In this document: positions 8,062-17,531 of the stretch, piece after piece
Position numbering within the stretch: position 1 is the first letter of the stretch
How the letters are laid out: each line of letters opens with the position of its first letter
Assembly (NCBI RefSeq): GCF_900086725.1
Contig: NZ_LT574838.1
Coordinates: 1-64,000, forward strand
Reading direction: 5' to 3'
Source of the DNA: Bariatricus massiliensis
GTDB taxonomy: Bacteria > Bacillota > Clostridia > Lachnospirales > Lachnospiraceae
Length of the DNA stretch: 64,000 nt
The notes under the pieces: model-generated
Database searches by the model: none
Told to the model about the DNA's origin: nothing
Seen by the model: only the letters and a program-made list of their open reading frames with translations
Translations under genes and position numbers: made by a program

Positions 8062-9705
8062 TTAGTCCTCTTCTTCATCATACTCATCAGGCTCCAAAAT
8101 TGCGAACGCAATATTCGTCGCATGGTCCGCAACACGCTCCAGTCCAGAAACTGTGTCCGAGAATATCATACCCCCTTCAGGCGTACATTTATTCTTAGTC
8201 AAGCGCTTCACATGCGAGTGCTGCAGCTTTTTCTCTCTGGCATCGATAGCCTCCTCAAGATCCAGCACTTCCTGAAGGTGTTCCTGATTCTTATGAGAGA
8301 ACATGTCCAGTGAATAGTCAAGTATCTTCACGACCATAGACGTCATCTCTTTCAGCTGGGCTTTCGCTTTGTCGCTCATAGATGCCTCTCCATTCATAAT
8401 CTGGGTCGACGCATCTGCCATATTTTCTGCATGGTCTCCAATTCGCTCTATATCATTTACCACATGGAACAGCCCGCCTATCATCTTTCCATCGGCGACC
8501 GGCAGCTCCATCTCGCTGGCTTTTACAAGATAGTCCGTGATTTTATGGTTCAAATAATTGATATATTTTTCCCTTTTATAAATCACGGCGATATTCTCTT
8601 CGTCGGGCGCACACAGCGTCTCCATAGCCAGTTTCAGATTGTCGCTTGCCAGCTTGCCCATATGTTCAATCTCCCGGATAACGTCGACCGCGGCTGTACT
8701 CGGTGTCATGATCCTGTTCTCGCCTATGTATAAAAGTTCAAATTCATCCTCCGGCGAAGCATCCTTTCCTCTGACAATTTTGTAGGTAGCTTTGACAACC
8801 AGATTCATAAACGGGAATAATAAAATTACCTCGGTAATTTTTATCAACGTATGTGCATTTGCCACGGCACGAGCGGGATTCCCCCCTGAGAAAGAAAGCA
8901 GCGCGTCCGCGATTGGATTTATGGCTACGGCCAGCACTATAAAGATAGCTGTCGAACCAACTATATTAAAGAGAAAATGAATCCACGCCGCCCGTTTCGC
9001 ATCCTTTTTTCCTCCCAGACTTGCCAGAAGCGCAGACATACAGGAACCCATGTTACAGCCCAGTATTAAAAACGGACAAATTGCAAATTGAAGCAGTCCC
9101 TGTGACGCCATCAAAATCACGATACCTACCGTTGCCGACGAACTCTGGAGTATAGAGGTGATCACAAATCCTACCAGCATCGCCATGAAAGGGTTTGTGA
9201 GCGACTTCAGCATTTCCATGATATGGGGGGAATTTTTAAGTGATGACATTGCATCTCCCATCGTGCTAAGCCCCATAAATAAGATACCGAAACCGAGAAT
9301 CACGACACCGACACGTTTTACGTTCGTTTTTTTACTGAACTGATACATCACGACACCCGCTATGACAAACAGAGGCGCGACATCAGACAAGTTGAACGCG
9401 ATCAGCTGTCCTGTAACCGTAGTACCGATATTAGCACCCAATATAACACCGCAGGCCTGATACAAATTCATAAGCCCTGAATTTACAAAGCTGACAACCA
9501 TCACCGTGGTCGCGCTGGAAGACTGTACAACTGCGGTAAACAGGATACCGACCAGCATCCCCATAAAACGGTTGGTGGTAAAAAACTCCAATATTCCTCT
9601 CATACGGGCGCCTGCTGCCTTCTCCAGCCCATCACTCATCAACTGCATTCCAAATAGAAACAGTCCTAATCCTCCAAGCAGCAGGAAAATAGTCGTAACA
9701 CTCAT
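8062..9705 (-). CDS. Na+/phosphate symporter with PhoU-like tail
   Basis: A 547-residue membrane protein of the NptA/PNaS family. The N-terminal part carries about eight to nine membrane helices with two inverted-repeat signature loops, Q-S-S-S-A-T-T (residues near 60) and Q-S-S-S-A-T-V (near 185), which bind sodium and phosphate in the family. The last 200 residues form a PhoU-like helical bundle with E/D-rich metal-binding repeats (E-R-I-G-D-H-A-E-N and E-R-V-A-D-H-A-T-N). Two ATGs are possible. ATG 9705 is seven bases from GAGGAG, while ATG 9711 is only one base from it, so 9705 is preferred. It directly follows ribF. It probably imports phosphate or senses its supply. Confidence 0.92.
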   Translation of the reverse strand: MSVTTIFLLLGGLGLFLFGMQLMSDGLEKAAGARMRGILEFFTTNRFMGMLVGILFTAVVQSSSATTVMVVSFVNSGLMNLYQACGVILGANIGTTVTGQLIAFNLSDVAPLFVIAGVVMYQFSKKTNVKRVGVVILGFGILFMGLSTMGDAMSSLKNSPHIMEMLKSLTNPFMAMLVGFVITSILQSSSATVGIVILMASQGLLQFAICPFLILGCNMGSCMSALLASLGGKKDAKRAAWIHFLFNIVGSTAIFIVLAVAINPIADALLSFSGGNPARAVANAHTLIKITEVILLFPFMNLVVKATYKIVRGKDASPEDEFELLYIGENRIMTPSTAAVDVIREIEHMGKLASDNLKLAMETLCAPDEENIAVIYKREKYINYLNHKITDYLVKASEMELPVADGKMIGGLFHVVNDIERIGDHAENMADASTQIMNGEASMSDKAKAQLKEMTSMVVKILDYSLDMFSHKNQEHLQEVLDLEEAIDAREKKLQHSHVKRLTKNKCTPEGGMIFSDTVSGLERVADHATNIAFAILEPDEYDEEED

Positions 9706-9707
9706 TC

Positions 9708-10643
9708 TCATTCTCCTCTTCTTTTGTAACGAAAATACTCTTTCCCATAAGCAATATCTGCATTCACATGCTCTTTCATCTCTTCCACAGAAGCAAATTT
9801 CTGCTCAGGGCGCCGAAATTCATATATTTGAATCTCCACATCCTTTTCGTAGGCGTTGCCGTCATAATCAAAAAGATAACTCTCGATCAACACACGGTTT
9901 TCATCGGTCACAGTCGGCTTCACACCTACATTTCCGATGCCGTTATACCAAATCCCATCTATTTCTACGCAGTCAATATACACTCCGTTCGGCGGCAGAA
10001 GTTTCTCTTTCGCCGGCTGGACATTGATAGTAGGAAAGCCGAGCCTTCTTCCAAGCTGTCTGCCGTATTCCACCGTACCGTTTACCGTGTAAGGATAGCC
10101 CAACATTTCGTTGACCGCCTTCATATTCCCTTTTCTTAATTCTTCTTTTATATAAGTGCTGCTGATTTCACGGTCTCCATACATCTCCTTCTCTTCCACA
10201 AAAAGCTCATATCCATATGCACCGGCATATTCCGCCAGCATATGGACATCTCCTCGTTTTCCATGTCCGAACCGGAAATCTGTACCGACCACAATATATT
10301 TTGCATGAAGAATTCCTACAAGCACATCTTTGATAAATGCCTCAGCTGTCATACTGCTGATGCTTTCCACGAACGGACATTCTAAAAAAACATCTACCGT
10401 GCCGTGCAGCCGCATCTTTCTCTCTTCGTTACTCATAATGCCTTCTCTTGGAAGGCCCAGTTTCTCATAAAGAGGCAGCATATCAAAGGCGAATACCACA
10501 GAGCGTACTCTATGTTTATTCTTTAACTTTTTCACTCTGTTCACCAGTTTCTGATGTCCCCGGTGCAATCCGTCAAATTTTCCCAATGTGACTGCTGTCT
10601 CTCTAGAATCCTGATAAAACTCCAGCCCCTTAATATAGTCCAT
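9708..10643 (-). CDS. ribF: Bifunctional riboflavin kinase / FAD synthetase
   Basis: A 311-residue cytosolic enzyme that phosphorylates riboflavin to FMN and adenylates FMN to FAD. The N-terminal nucleotidyltransferase domain has G-K-F-D-G-L-H-R-G-H (residues 21-30), the family's ATP-binding motif. The C-terminal riboflavin kinase domain has G-R-x-L-G-R-R-L-G-F-P-T-I-N (near 205-215). It sits after truB in the infB-rbfA-truB operon, a common arrangement in Bacillota. Length matches the family. Start ATG 10643 is separated from truB by 24 bases. Confidence 0.97.
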   Translation of the reverse strand: MDYIKGLEFYQDSRETAVTLGKFDGLHRGHQKLVNRVKKLKNKHRVRSVVFAFDMLPLYEKLGLPREGIMSNEERKMRLHGTVDVFLECPFVESISSMTAEAFIKDVLVGILHAKYIVVGTDFRFGHGKRGDVHMLAEYAGAYGYELFVEEKEMYGDREISSTYIKEELRKGNMKAVNEMLGYPYTVNGTVEYGRQLGRRLGFPTINVQPAKEKLLPPNGVYIDCVEIDGIWYNGIGNVGVKPTVTDENRVLIESYLFDYDGNAYEKDVEIQIYEFRRPEQKFASVEEMKEHVNADIAYGKEYFRYKRRGE

Positions 10644-10667
10644 CTTGTTTCCTCTTTAAGTCTTTCC

Positions 10668-11606
10668 TCATTCTCTGCCGTCGAAAAACATACGTACTAT
10701 CTGAAAACATTTCTTCTCTTCCCTGTATTCATAAACCGCGATGAAATTCCGCTCCTCATCATACACACGCACTTTTTCTCTGTCGCGGTACGGCCTGATG
10801 AACGTCTCCTCAGCTTCCACGCCCATCCAGAGGATGTCGCCGGGCCAAAAAATGTTCCCGTTGCGGACGGCCTTTGCGGCCTCCGTCTTTAAATACAGTT
10901 TCACATAACCTTCGAACATCTGGTCTACCGGAATCATACGTTCTGTAAGCTTTCCTGCCTGCATCAGCTCTTCCGCCTCCTCGAGGCGTATACTGTCCTC
11001 AATCGCAAACCTCTCCACACGTGTCCTCACGAGGGATTCCATGATGCCGCCACAGCCCAGACTTTGCCCGATATCATGGCAAAGTGTACGGATATAGGTT
11101 CCCTTGGAACAAGTAACCTCCATATGTACACGGGGAAGCTCCATTTTCAAAATACGTATTTTATGAATGATAACCCTTCTTGGCTTACGCTCCACTTCCT
11201 GCCCGTTTCTGGCCAGTTCATACAGTTTCTTTCCATTAACCTTAAGGGCGGAGTACATCGGAGGTATCTGATCATATTCACCGGCAAAAGAGCAGACTGC
11301 CTTTTGCACCTCCTGCTCTTCCAGATTCTGTATGTCAGACTCCGCAAGGATACGGCCACTGCTGTCCTGTGTGTCCGTCACCTTCCCCAACAGCAGAACT
11401 GCTTCATAAGTCTTATCTTTATCAGTCAGCATATCACAGACCTTTGTTGCTTTTCCGAGGCATACTGGAAGCACACCTACCGCATCGGGATCAAGTGTCC
11501 CTGTATGTCCGATTTTTTTCTGCCCTACGATGCGCCTTAACTTGGCTACCACATCATGGGAGGTGTATCCTTTTTCTTTATAAATATTCAAAACACCGTG
11601 CAGCAT
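10668..11606 (-). CDS. truB: tRNA pseudouridine(55) synthase
   Basis: A 312-residue enzyme that converts U55 of the tRNA T-loop to pseudouridine. The catalytic aspartate is D39 in G-H-T-G-T-L-D-P-D-A (33-42). The conserved K-x-Y segment, the R-T-L-C-H-D-I-G motif and a C-terminal PUA-like region are present. The start ATG 11606 abuts the stop of nrnA (11607), indicating translational coupling. Confidence 0.97.
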   Translation of the reverse strand: MLHGVLNIYKEKGYTSHDVVAKLRRIVGQKKIGHTGTLDPDAVGVLPVCLGKATKVCDMLTDKDKTYEAVLLLGKVTDTQDSSGRILAESDIQNLEEQEVQKAVCSFAGEYDQIPPMYSALKVNGKKLYELARNGQEVERKPRRVIIHKIRILKMELPRVHMEVTCSKGTYIRTLCHDIGQSLGCGGIMESLVRTRVERFAIEDSIRLEEAEELMQAGKLTERMIPVDQMFEGYVKLYLKTEAAKAVRNGNIFWPGDILWMGVEAEETFIRPYRDREKVRVYDEERNFIAVYEYREEKKCFQIVRMFFDGRE

Positions 11607-12575
11607 TTATGAATCACTCCTATTTTTCATCTGTATGGCCAGCCTTCTGGACAGATTATTTATCACATCGTGGGCTGTTCCGTTCATGGAAAACCCAGCC
11701 GCTCTCTTGTGGCCGCCGCCCCCAAAATACTGGGCTACAACGCTCACATCCACGCCTTCGGAAGAGCGTAGGCTTACTTTATATAAGCCTGTTTCAAGTT
11801 CATACATAAAGATTGCCACATCCACGCCTTTGGTCAATTTCATCTGGCTCACAATGCCATCCAGATGCTTCGGCTCAACTTGGTAAAATTCCATCTCTTT
11901 CCTTGTAAGAGAGGATACCATGCAGCGGCCTTCCATAAAAAGAAAGCTCTCAAGCAGTGCCTTGCCCAGCACCTGATTCTGGGCATAAGTTTTCTCATCA
12001 AAAGTTCTGCTTATGATTCCGGTGAAATCAATCCCTTTATCCATCAGAGCCGCTGCCGCCCGCATCGTAGAAGATGCAGTGCAGGAATATCTGAATACGC
12101 CCGTATCATGGACAAGGCCTGTATACAGGCATTCTGCGGTTTCTTTTGATATCTTCTCTTGATCAAGCAGATCATATATCAGCTCTGAGGTAGAACTTGC
12201 CTCCGGACGGATATAGTTCTCATCCGCAAATTCTTGATTACTTACATGGTGGTCCACACATAGGGTCCTCTTTGCACTCTCATAGAGAGGCGCGGAAAAT
12301 CCAAGCCGCTGCATATCGCCGCAGTCAAGCACGATGAACAAGTCATATGTCTTATCCCCCGGAATCTCATGGCAGATATGGGATGCCCCTTTCATGAACT
12401 GAAATATATTAGGGATATTCTCCAGATAAACTTGAATCTCTTTATCTGGAAAATTGTCCCTGACATACTGGTAGACTCCCATACAGGAACCCACACAGTC
12501 GCCGTCCGGCCTTACATGGCCTCCCACTGCAATAGATGATGCTTTTTTTATTGCTTCCAATAACATGCTATTCAT
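11607..12575 (-). CDS. nrnA: DHH phosphoesterase, oligoribonuclease/pAp phosphatase
   Basis: A 322-residue DHH/DHHA1 protein. The DHH domain has G-H-V-R-P-D-G-D (19-26) and the V-D-H-H (about 104-107) metal-binding motif. The DHHA1 domain ends with F-G-G-G-G-H-K-R-A-A-G-F. NrnA enzymes degrade short RNA fragments and dephosphorylate 3'-phosphoadenosine 5'-phosphate. The gene lies between rbfA, overlapping it by eight bases, and truB, the usual Bacillota location. Confidence 0.93.
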   Translation of the reverse strand: MNSMLLEAIKKASSIAVGGHVRPDGDCVGSCMGVYQYVRDNFPDKEIQVYLENIPNIFQFMKGASHICHEIPGDKTYDLFIVLDCGDMQRLGFSAPLYESAKRTLCVDHHVSNQEFADENYIRPEASSTSELIYDLLDQEKISKETAECLYTGLVHDTGVFRYSCTASSTMRAAAALMDKGIDFTGIISRTFDEKTYAQNQVLGKALLESFLFMEGRCMVSSLTRKEMEFYQVEPKHLDGIVSQMKLTKGVDVAIFMYELETGLYKVSLRSSEGVDVSVVAQYFGGGGHKRAAGFSMNGTAHDVINNLSRRLAIQMKNRSDS

Positions 12576-12939
12576 CCTCTTCTTTTAAGTCCTTTGTAAC
12601 GTCGTCAATCTTCTTCGACATTCTCACTCCATATTCAATGGATTGATCCAGAACAAATTTTATTTCCGGAGTATTCCGCATGTTCAGCGTATGTGCCAAT
12701 TCTCTGCGGATATACCCTTCGGCGCTCTGAAGCCCCTTTATTGTGTCGGTCTGCGCTTTCTCATCCCCCAGAACGCTGATATAAGCCTTACAGGTCTTAA
12801 GGTCAGGCGCGACTTCCACAGCCACCACTGAAGTCATGGGCGCGACACGGGGATCTTTGATGCCCCCGCGCAGTATATTACTGAGTTCGCGCTGTACTTC
12901 CGCATTGACTCTTGTATTTTTAATGCTGTTCTTTCTCAT
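12568..12939 (-). CDS. rbfA: 30S ribosome-binding factor A
   Basis: A 123-residue protein that binds immature 30S subunits and helps 16S rRNA 5'-end maturation. It has the KH-like fold pattern with R-G-G-I-K-D-P-R-V early, V-A-P-D-L-K-T-C-K-A-Y-I-S-V in the centre and L-A-H-T-L-N-M-R-N-T-P-E-I-K-F late. It follows infB by 32 bases and overlaps nrnA. Confidence 0.96.
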   Translation of the reverse strand: MRKNSIKNTRVNAEVQRELSNILRGGIKDPRVAPMTSVVAVEVAPDLKTCKAYISVLGDEKAQTDTIKGLQSAEGYIRRELAHTLNMRNTPEIKFVLDQSIEYGVRMSKKIDDVTKDLKEEDE

Positions 12940-12971
12940 ATTCCTTCTGCCTTTCTCATTCAGTCTTACGG

Positions 12972-15719
12972 CTATCTGGGAATTTCAACCATCTTGAAGG
13001 ATTCCACTAGATCGCCTTCCTTCACATCATTAAAACGCTCAAATACAAAACCACACTCGTAACCCGCTTTTACTTCCTTTACATCATCTTTAAAACGTTT
13101 CAATGACGCAAGCTTGCCGTCATAGATGACGACGCCGTCACGGGTAACACGAACCGTACAGTCACGCTCAAAGAGTCCGTCCAGTACGTAAGAACCTGCA
13201 ATTGTCCCGACTCCGGATGCCTTGAATGTCTGACGCACTTCTGCGTGGCCCAGTACCTTTTCTTCAAATACCGGCTCAAGCATTCCCTTCATAGCCGCTT
13301 CTACGTCCTCTATGGCATTGTAGATGACGCGGTAAAGCCTCATATCTACGCCTTCTCTGTCTGCTGTCTCTTTTGCGGTCGCATCCGGGCGGACATTGAA
13401 TCCAATGATAATCGCGTTGGACGCGGCGGCAAGGCTGACGTCAGATTCATTGATTGCTCCTACTCCGCCATGGATAATTTTTACTACAACTTCCTCATTG
13501 GAAATCTTAATAAGGCTCTGTTTCAGAGCTTCCACAGAACCCTGAACATCCGCTTTTACTATGATTCCCAGCTCTTTCAAGTTGCCTTCCTGAATCTGGC
13601 TGAACAAATCATCCAGAGACATCTTGCTCTTTGTTTCTTCCAGCATCTTCACTCTGCCCTGATTGATAAATGTCTCGGCAAAGCTTCTAGCCTCTTTTTC
13701 ATTGCCGCAGGCCACGAATACTTCACCTGCATTCGGCACGTCATTCAATCCCAGAATCTCTACCGGCATGGACGGGCCTGCTTCCTTAACACGCCTTCCC
13801 CTGTCATCCATCATCGCGCGGACTTTACCGTATGCGGAGCCTGCCGCAATCGGATCTCCAATGCGCAGCGTTCCCTTCTGTACAAGTACAGTGGCAACCG
13901 GTCCCTTACCTTTGTCAAGCTCGGCCTCAATTACCAGACCTCTTGCCCGGCGGATTGGGTTTGCCTTTAATTCCATGACTTCTGCAGTCAGGAGAATCAT
14001 TTCCATCAGGTCGTCGATACCTTCTTTAGTATGTGCAGAAACCGGCACAAAAATCGTGCTTCCGCCCCAATCTTCCGGAATCAGCTCATATTCTGTCAAT
14101 TCTTGTTTTACACGTTCAATGTTTGCACTTGGCTTATCTATTTTATTGATTGCGACTACAATCTCAATCCCTGCTGCTTTCGCATGGTTGATAGCTTCAA
14201 TAGTCTGAGGCATCACTCCGTCGTCTGCCGCTACAACAAGAATCGCTATATCTGTAGAGTTAGCTCCTCTCATACGCATGGCAGTGAACGCCTCATGTCC
14301 CGGTGTATCAAGAAACGTGATTTTTTCTCCGTTCACACTTACAACAGACGCGCCAATGTGCTGTGTGATTCCACCGGCCTCGCCCTGAGTGACATCTGTG
14401 TCGCGGATTGCGTCCAGCAGTGAAGTCTTACCGTGATCGACGTGCCCCATTACACAAACTACCGGAGGACGCTTCTTCATCTTCTTCTCGTCCTCTTCAT
14501 CCTCTTTGAGCAATTCCTCAATTACATCGATGACCTCTTCTTTCTCGCAGAGGCAGTCAAATTCCATCGCGATTTCTTCCGCCGCGTCGTAATCTACTTC
14601 CTGATTCACGGTCACGATTTTGCCCTGAAGGAACAATTTCTTTACAATCGCCGACGGCTGAATCTTCATCTTATCTGCCAGTTCCTGAATGGTGAGGCTT
14701 TCCGGTATGATAATCTGTTTGATTTTCTCTTCCGGCTCTTCCTTCTTCGGCTGCGGTTTTACAGGCTTAGCCTGAACAGCGGGAGCCTTGCCTTTTTTCC
14801 CTTTTGGCCCTCTGTCATCGCGTTCGTCTTTTTTATATTCTTTTTTCTTGTGAGCGTCCTTCGGTTTTGTACGGCTCGGTTTCTGCTCAGTGATTGCAGG
14901 AGCCGGAATTGCTGGCCCGGTCTTTTTCCTGTCATCACGCCCTCCGTCTCTTCTGTCGTCTCTGCGTCCGTCACGGCTGTCATTTCTATATCCTTCACGA
15001 TTTCCCTGATAGCCGTCTCTTCTTCCATCACCCGGACGTCCTCCCTGTGGGCGCTGGCCTTGATAGCCGCCCTGCGGGCGCTGCCCCTGACCGCTTCCCT
15101 GCGGGCGCTGCCCTTGGTAGCCGCCCTGTGGACGCTGCCCCTGACCGCTTCCCTGCGGACGCTGCCCTTGATAGCCGCCCTGCGGACGCTGCCCTTGACC
15201 GCTTCCCTGTGGGCGCTGGCCTTGATAACCGCCCTGTGGACGCTGGCCCTGACTACTTCCCTGCGGACGCTGCCCTTGGTAGCCGCCCTGTGGGCGCTGT
15301 CCCTGACTAGTCCCCTGCGGACGCTGCCCCTGACCGCTTCCCTGCGGACGCTGCCCTTGACCGCTTCCCTGTGGACGCTGGCCCTGATTGTTCCCCTGCG
15401 GGCGCTGGCCTTGACTGCTTCCCTGTGGGCGCTGCCCCTGACCGCTTCCCTGCGGACGCTGGCCTTGTCTTTGGCGGCCGGCATTCTGTGTATTCTGCGG
15501 GCGGAACACCTGTACTATATTTTTTTTCTTAGGTGCTTCTTCCGCAACCGGCTCAGCCGCCTTCGGTGCAGACGCCTTTTTCATACTGCTTATCTGTTCA
15601 TCGGAAAGAGTACTCATATGACTCGCAACCTCGATGCCCTTATCCTTCAACATGGTAAGCATCTCCTTGTTCGTCTTATTAAGCTCTTTCGCCAGTTCAT
15701 ATACTCTTAGTTTTGACAT
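12972..15719 (-). CDS. infB: Translation initiation factor IF-2
   Basis: A 915-residue GTPase that places initiator tRNA on the ribosome. The start is ATG 15719 behind GGGAGG; it gives the typical IF-2 N-terminal domain (S-K-L-R-V-Y-E-L-A-K). A long disordered region follows: 16 tandem copies of a G-Q-R-P-Q-G-x-x-Q unit (about residues 86-226), then Arg/Asp-rich and Lys-rich stretches. The conserved part starts near 375, with the G1 motif G-H-V-D-H-G-K-T at about 423-430, G3 D-T-P-G-H, G4 N-K-I-D and the C-terminal fMet-tRNA-binding domains. It is longer than most IF-2 proteins because of the repeat region. It lies in the nusA-infB operon. A long open frame on the opposite strand over the repeats is a by-product of composition. 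Confidence 0.98.
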   Translation of the reverse strand: MSKLRVYELAKELNKTNKEMLTMLKDKGIEVASHMSTLSDEQISSMKKASAPKAAEPVAEEAPKKKNIVQVFRPQNTQNAGRQRQGQRPQGSGQGQRPQGSSQGQRPQGNNQGQRPQGSGQGQRPQGSGQGQRPQGTSQGQRPQGGYQGQRPQGSSQGQRPQGGYQGQRPQGSGQGQRPQGGYQGQRPQGSGQGQRPQGGYQGQRPQGSGQGQRPQGGYQGQRPQGGRPGDGRRDGYQGNREGYRNDSRDGRRDDRRDGGRDDRKKTGPAIPAPAITEQKPSRTKPKDAHKKKEYKKDERDDRGPKGKKGKAPAVQAKPVKPQPKKEEPEEKIKQIIIPESLTIQELADKMKIQPSAIVKKLFLQGKIVTVNQEVDYDAAEEIAMEFDCLCEKEEVIDVIEELLKEDEEDEKKMKKRPPVVCVMGHVDHGKTSLLDAIRDTDVTQGEAGGITQHIGASVVSVNGEKITFLDTPGHEAFTAMRMRGANSTDIAILVVAADDGVMPQTIEAINHAKAAGIEIVVAINKIDKPSANIERVKQELTEYELIPEDWGGSTIFVPVSAHTKEGIDDLMEMILLTAEVMELKANPIRRARGLVIEAELDKGKGPVATVLVQKGTLRIGDPIAAGSAYGKVRAMMDDRGRRVKEAGPSMPVEILGLNDVPNAGEVFVACGNEKEARSFAETFINQGRVKMLEETKSKMSLDDLFSQIQEGNLKELGIIVKADVQGSVEALKQSLIKISNEEVVVKIIHGGVGAINESDVSLAAASNAIIIGFNVRPDATAKETADREGVDMRLYRVIYNAIEDVEAAMKGMLEPVFEEKVLGHAEVRQTFKASGVGTIAGSYVLDGLFERDCTVRVTRDGVVIYDGKLASLKRFKDDVKEVKAGYECGFVFERFNDVKEGDLVESFKMVEIPR
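15042..15464 (-). repeat. 27-bp tandem repeat array inside infB
   Basis: Fifteen complete and one final copy of a nine-codon unit encode G-Q-R-P-Q-G followed by S-G-Q, S-S-Q, N-N-Q, T-S-Q or G-Y-Q. The second half alternates S-G-Q and G-Y-Q units regularly, suggesting expansion by duplication of an 18-codon block. The region is disordered and basic and probably varies in copy number between strains. Confidence 0.95.
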
Positions 15720-15732
15720 TAAACTACCTCCC

Positions 15733-16050
15733 TTATGCAATCGTGTTCTCTTCTGTATCCAAATGTTTCCTGATTCCCTTTGCAAATCCTGCGTCTGTAA
15801 CCGCAAGAGACGCGCGGAACTCTTTTCCCATTGCATGCCCCAAGGTATCTTTATCTCCATAAAAATAAATTGGCACTTTATAGAAATCACACATGTTTTT
15901 AAATTTCTTCTTCGTATTCTCGGATGCGTCGCCGGCGACTATGACCAGACAGGCGTTTCCTTCCTTGACTTCTTTTTCTGTCATGAATTCACCGCTTTTT
16001 GTTTTCCCGGCTTTGGTGGCCAGACTAATCATAGATAATGTTTTATTCAT
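15733..16050 (-). CDS. L7Ae-family RNA-binding protein (YlxQ-like)
   Basis: A protein of about 105 residues in the L7Ae/L30e/S12e family, whose members bind kink-turn RNA. Visible family features are an N-terminal L-S-M-I-S-L-A-T-K-A-G-K segment, a central L-V-I-V-A-G-D-A-S strand-turn and a late G-K-E-F-R-A-S-L-A-V. It overlaps the end of rnpM by eight bases. ATG 16050 is used; an in-frame TTG at 16056 lies closer to GGAG and could be the true start, adding two residues. Position between rnpM and infB is standard for YlxQ. The exact RNA target is unknown. Confidence 0.88.
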   Translation of the reverse strand: MNKTLSMISLATKAGKTKSGEFMTEKEVKEGNACLVIVAGDASENTKKKFKNMCDFYKVPIYFYGDKDTLGHAMGKEFRASLAVTDAGFAKGIRKHLDTEENTIA

Positions 16051-16321
16051 TCTCAAGTTGTTCCAGCTCCTTTTTCAGGTTCTCATAAACTTCTGCGGGA
16101 ATAGCCTGCTTAAAAGAACGCTCCAGACCTTTTCCACGTATTGCCGCTTCCAGACATTCCTTTGAGAAGCACAGATACGCGCCCCGTCCGTTCTTTTTTC
16201 CGGTTGCATCCAAAACAAATTCATTTTCCGCAGTTTTCAAAACACGCAGCATTTCTTTTTTCGGCTTCATTTCCTGACACCCTACGCATTTACGCATAGG
16301 TATTTTTTTGGTTGTACTCAA
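16043..16321 (-). CDS. rnpM: YlxR-family RNase P modulator
   Basis: A 92-residue basic protein with the YlxR signature: P-M-R-K-C-V-G-C at the N-terminus, G-R-G-A-Y-L-C in the middle and a C-terminal helix. Bacillus YlxR (RnpM) was reported to bind RNase P RNA and modulate its activity. The start is TTG 16321, chosen because AGGAG lies seven bases upstream and there is no better ATG before the conserved motif. It sits between nusA and the L7Ae gene. Confidence 0.92.
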   Translation of the reverse strand: MSTTKKIPMRKCVGCQEMKPKKEMLRVLKTAENEFVLDATGKKNGRGAYLCFSKECLEAAIRGKGLERSFKQAIPAEVYENLKKELEQLENE

Positions 16322-16335
16322 ATAATCACTCCTAT

Positions 16336-17511
16336 TTATTCTTCAAACAGCTCCAGATCATCCGGTACATATTCTTCCTCCGCATAATCTCCCTCTGTAT
16401 ATTCTTCCTCAGCATATCCGCTGTCGTAGTTATCTTCCATCGGCATCTCCATATAATCCGCCGGAAGTTCACCGGACTCAATAGCCTGTGTCTCATTCTT
16501 AATATCAATCTTGTATCCTGTCAGTCTTGCGGCAAGTCTTGCGTTCTGCCCTTCCTTACCGATTGCCAAAGACAGCTGGTAGTCAGGCACGATAACGCTT
16601 GCCGTCTTCTCATCCGGATCTGCCATAACAGAGATAACCTTTGCAGGGCTCAGAGCGTTTTCAATGAGAATAGCCGGATTGTCGCTCCAATTGATAATAT
16701 CGATCTTCTCGCCCCGAAGCTCATTCACTATAGAATTGACTCTGGCGCCATTCATACCGACGCAGGCTCCTACCGGATCCACATCGGGATCATTGGACCA
16801 CACGGCAATCTTTGTACGGGAGCCTGCCTCTCTGGCAATGCTCTTGATTTCAACGATACCATCCTTCACCTCTGTAACCTCGGCCTCAAAGAGACGCTTT
16901 ACAAGCTCCGGATGTGTTCTCGACACAACAATCTTAGGCCCCTTCGTGGTATTCTTCACTTCTACGACATACAATTTAATTCTGTCCGTCGGCTGGAAGA
17001 CTTCCCCTTTGACCTGTTCATTCTCAGTCAGCATCGCGTCTGCTTTCCCAAGATTAATGCTGATATTTTTTCCTACATAACGCTGTACGATACCTGTCAC
17101 AATATCCTTTTCTTTTTCGAAATACTGATCGTAAACGACTTTACGCTCTTCCTCACGGATTTTCTGTAGAATTAAATTCTTTGCATTCTGTGTAGCGATA
17201 CGTCCAAAGGACTTGGATTCCACCGGAATCTGCACCACATCGCCTAATTCATATTTGGAATCAATCATTTTGGCGTTCGTCAAACTTATTTCTTCCACAT
17301 CGTCTTCCACAGTCTCAACTACCTTCTTTTCCTGAATCAAAGAATAATCACAAGTTTCCCTGTCCATGATGACCTTAATATTATCTGCTTTTCCAAAGTG
17401 ATTTTTGCAGGCGTTGATCAGTGAATTCTCAATGGCATCGATCAAAGTCTCTCTGCTGATATCCTTTTCCTGCTCCAGAATAGTAAGCGCCTCCATTAAT
17501 TCGGTATTCAT
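16336..17511 (-). CDS. nusA: Transcription termination/antitermination factor NusA
   Basis: A 391-residue RNA polymerase-binding factor. Order: N-terminal polymerase-binding domain (1-125), S1 domain (about 130-200), KH1 and KH2 (about 205-345, with V-G-A-C-V-G-M-N-G-A-R-V and A-I-G-K-E-G-Q-N-A-R-L-A), then a short acidic Glu/Tyr-rich tail. The C-terminal acidic repeats of proteobacterial NusA are absent, as usual in Bacillota. It promotes pausing and intrinsic termination. It is the second gene of the operon after rimP, and the upstream leader terminator may be its own target. Confidence 0.98.
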   Translation of the reverse strand: MNTELMEALTILEQEKDISRETLIDAIENSLINACKNHFGKADNIKVIMDRETCDYSLIQEKKVVETVEDDVEEISLTNAKMIDSKYELGDVVQIPVESKSFGRIATQNAKNLILQKIREEERKVVYDQYFEKEKDIVTGIVQRYVGKNISINLGKADAMLTENEQVKGEVFQPTDRIKLYVVEVKNTTKGPKIVVSRTHPELVKRLFEAEVTEVKDGIVEIKSIAREAGSRTKIAVWSNDPDVDPVGACVGMNGARVNSIVNELRGEKIDIINWSDNPAILIENALSPAKVISVMADPDEKTASVIVPDYQLSLAIGKEGQNARLAARLTGYKIDIKNETQAIESGELPADYMEMPMEDNYDSGYAEEEYTEGDYAEEEYVPDDLELFEE

Positions 17512-17531
17512 TTTCCTTTTTCCTCCTGTCC

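Noticed and set aside
14433..15710. A 425-codon open frame on the plus strand over infB
   Set aside because: It mirrors the codon-biased repeat region of infB, has a low-complexity Leu/Ala/Thr-rich product and no ribosome binding site.
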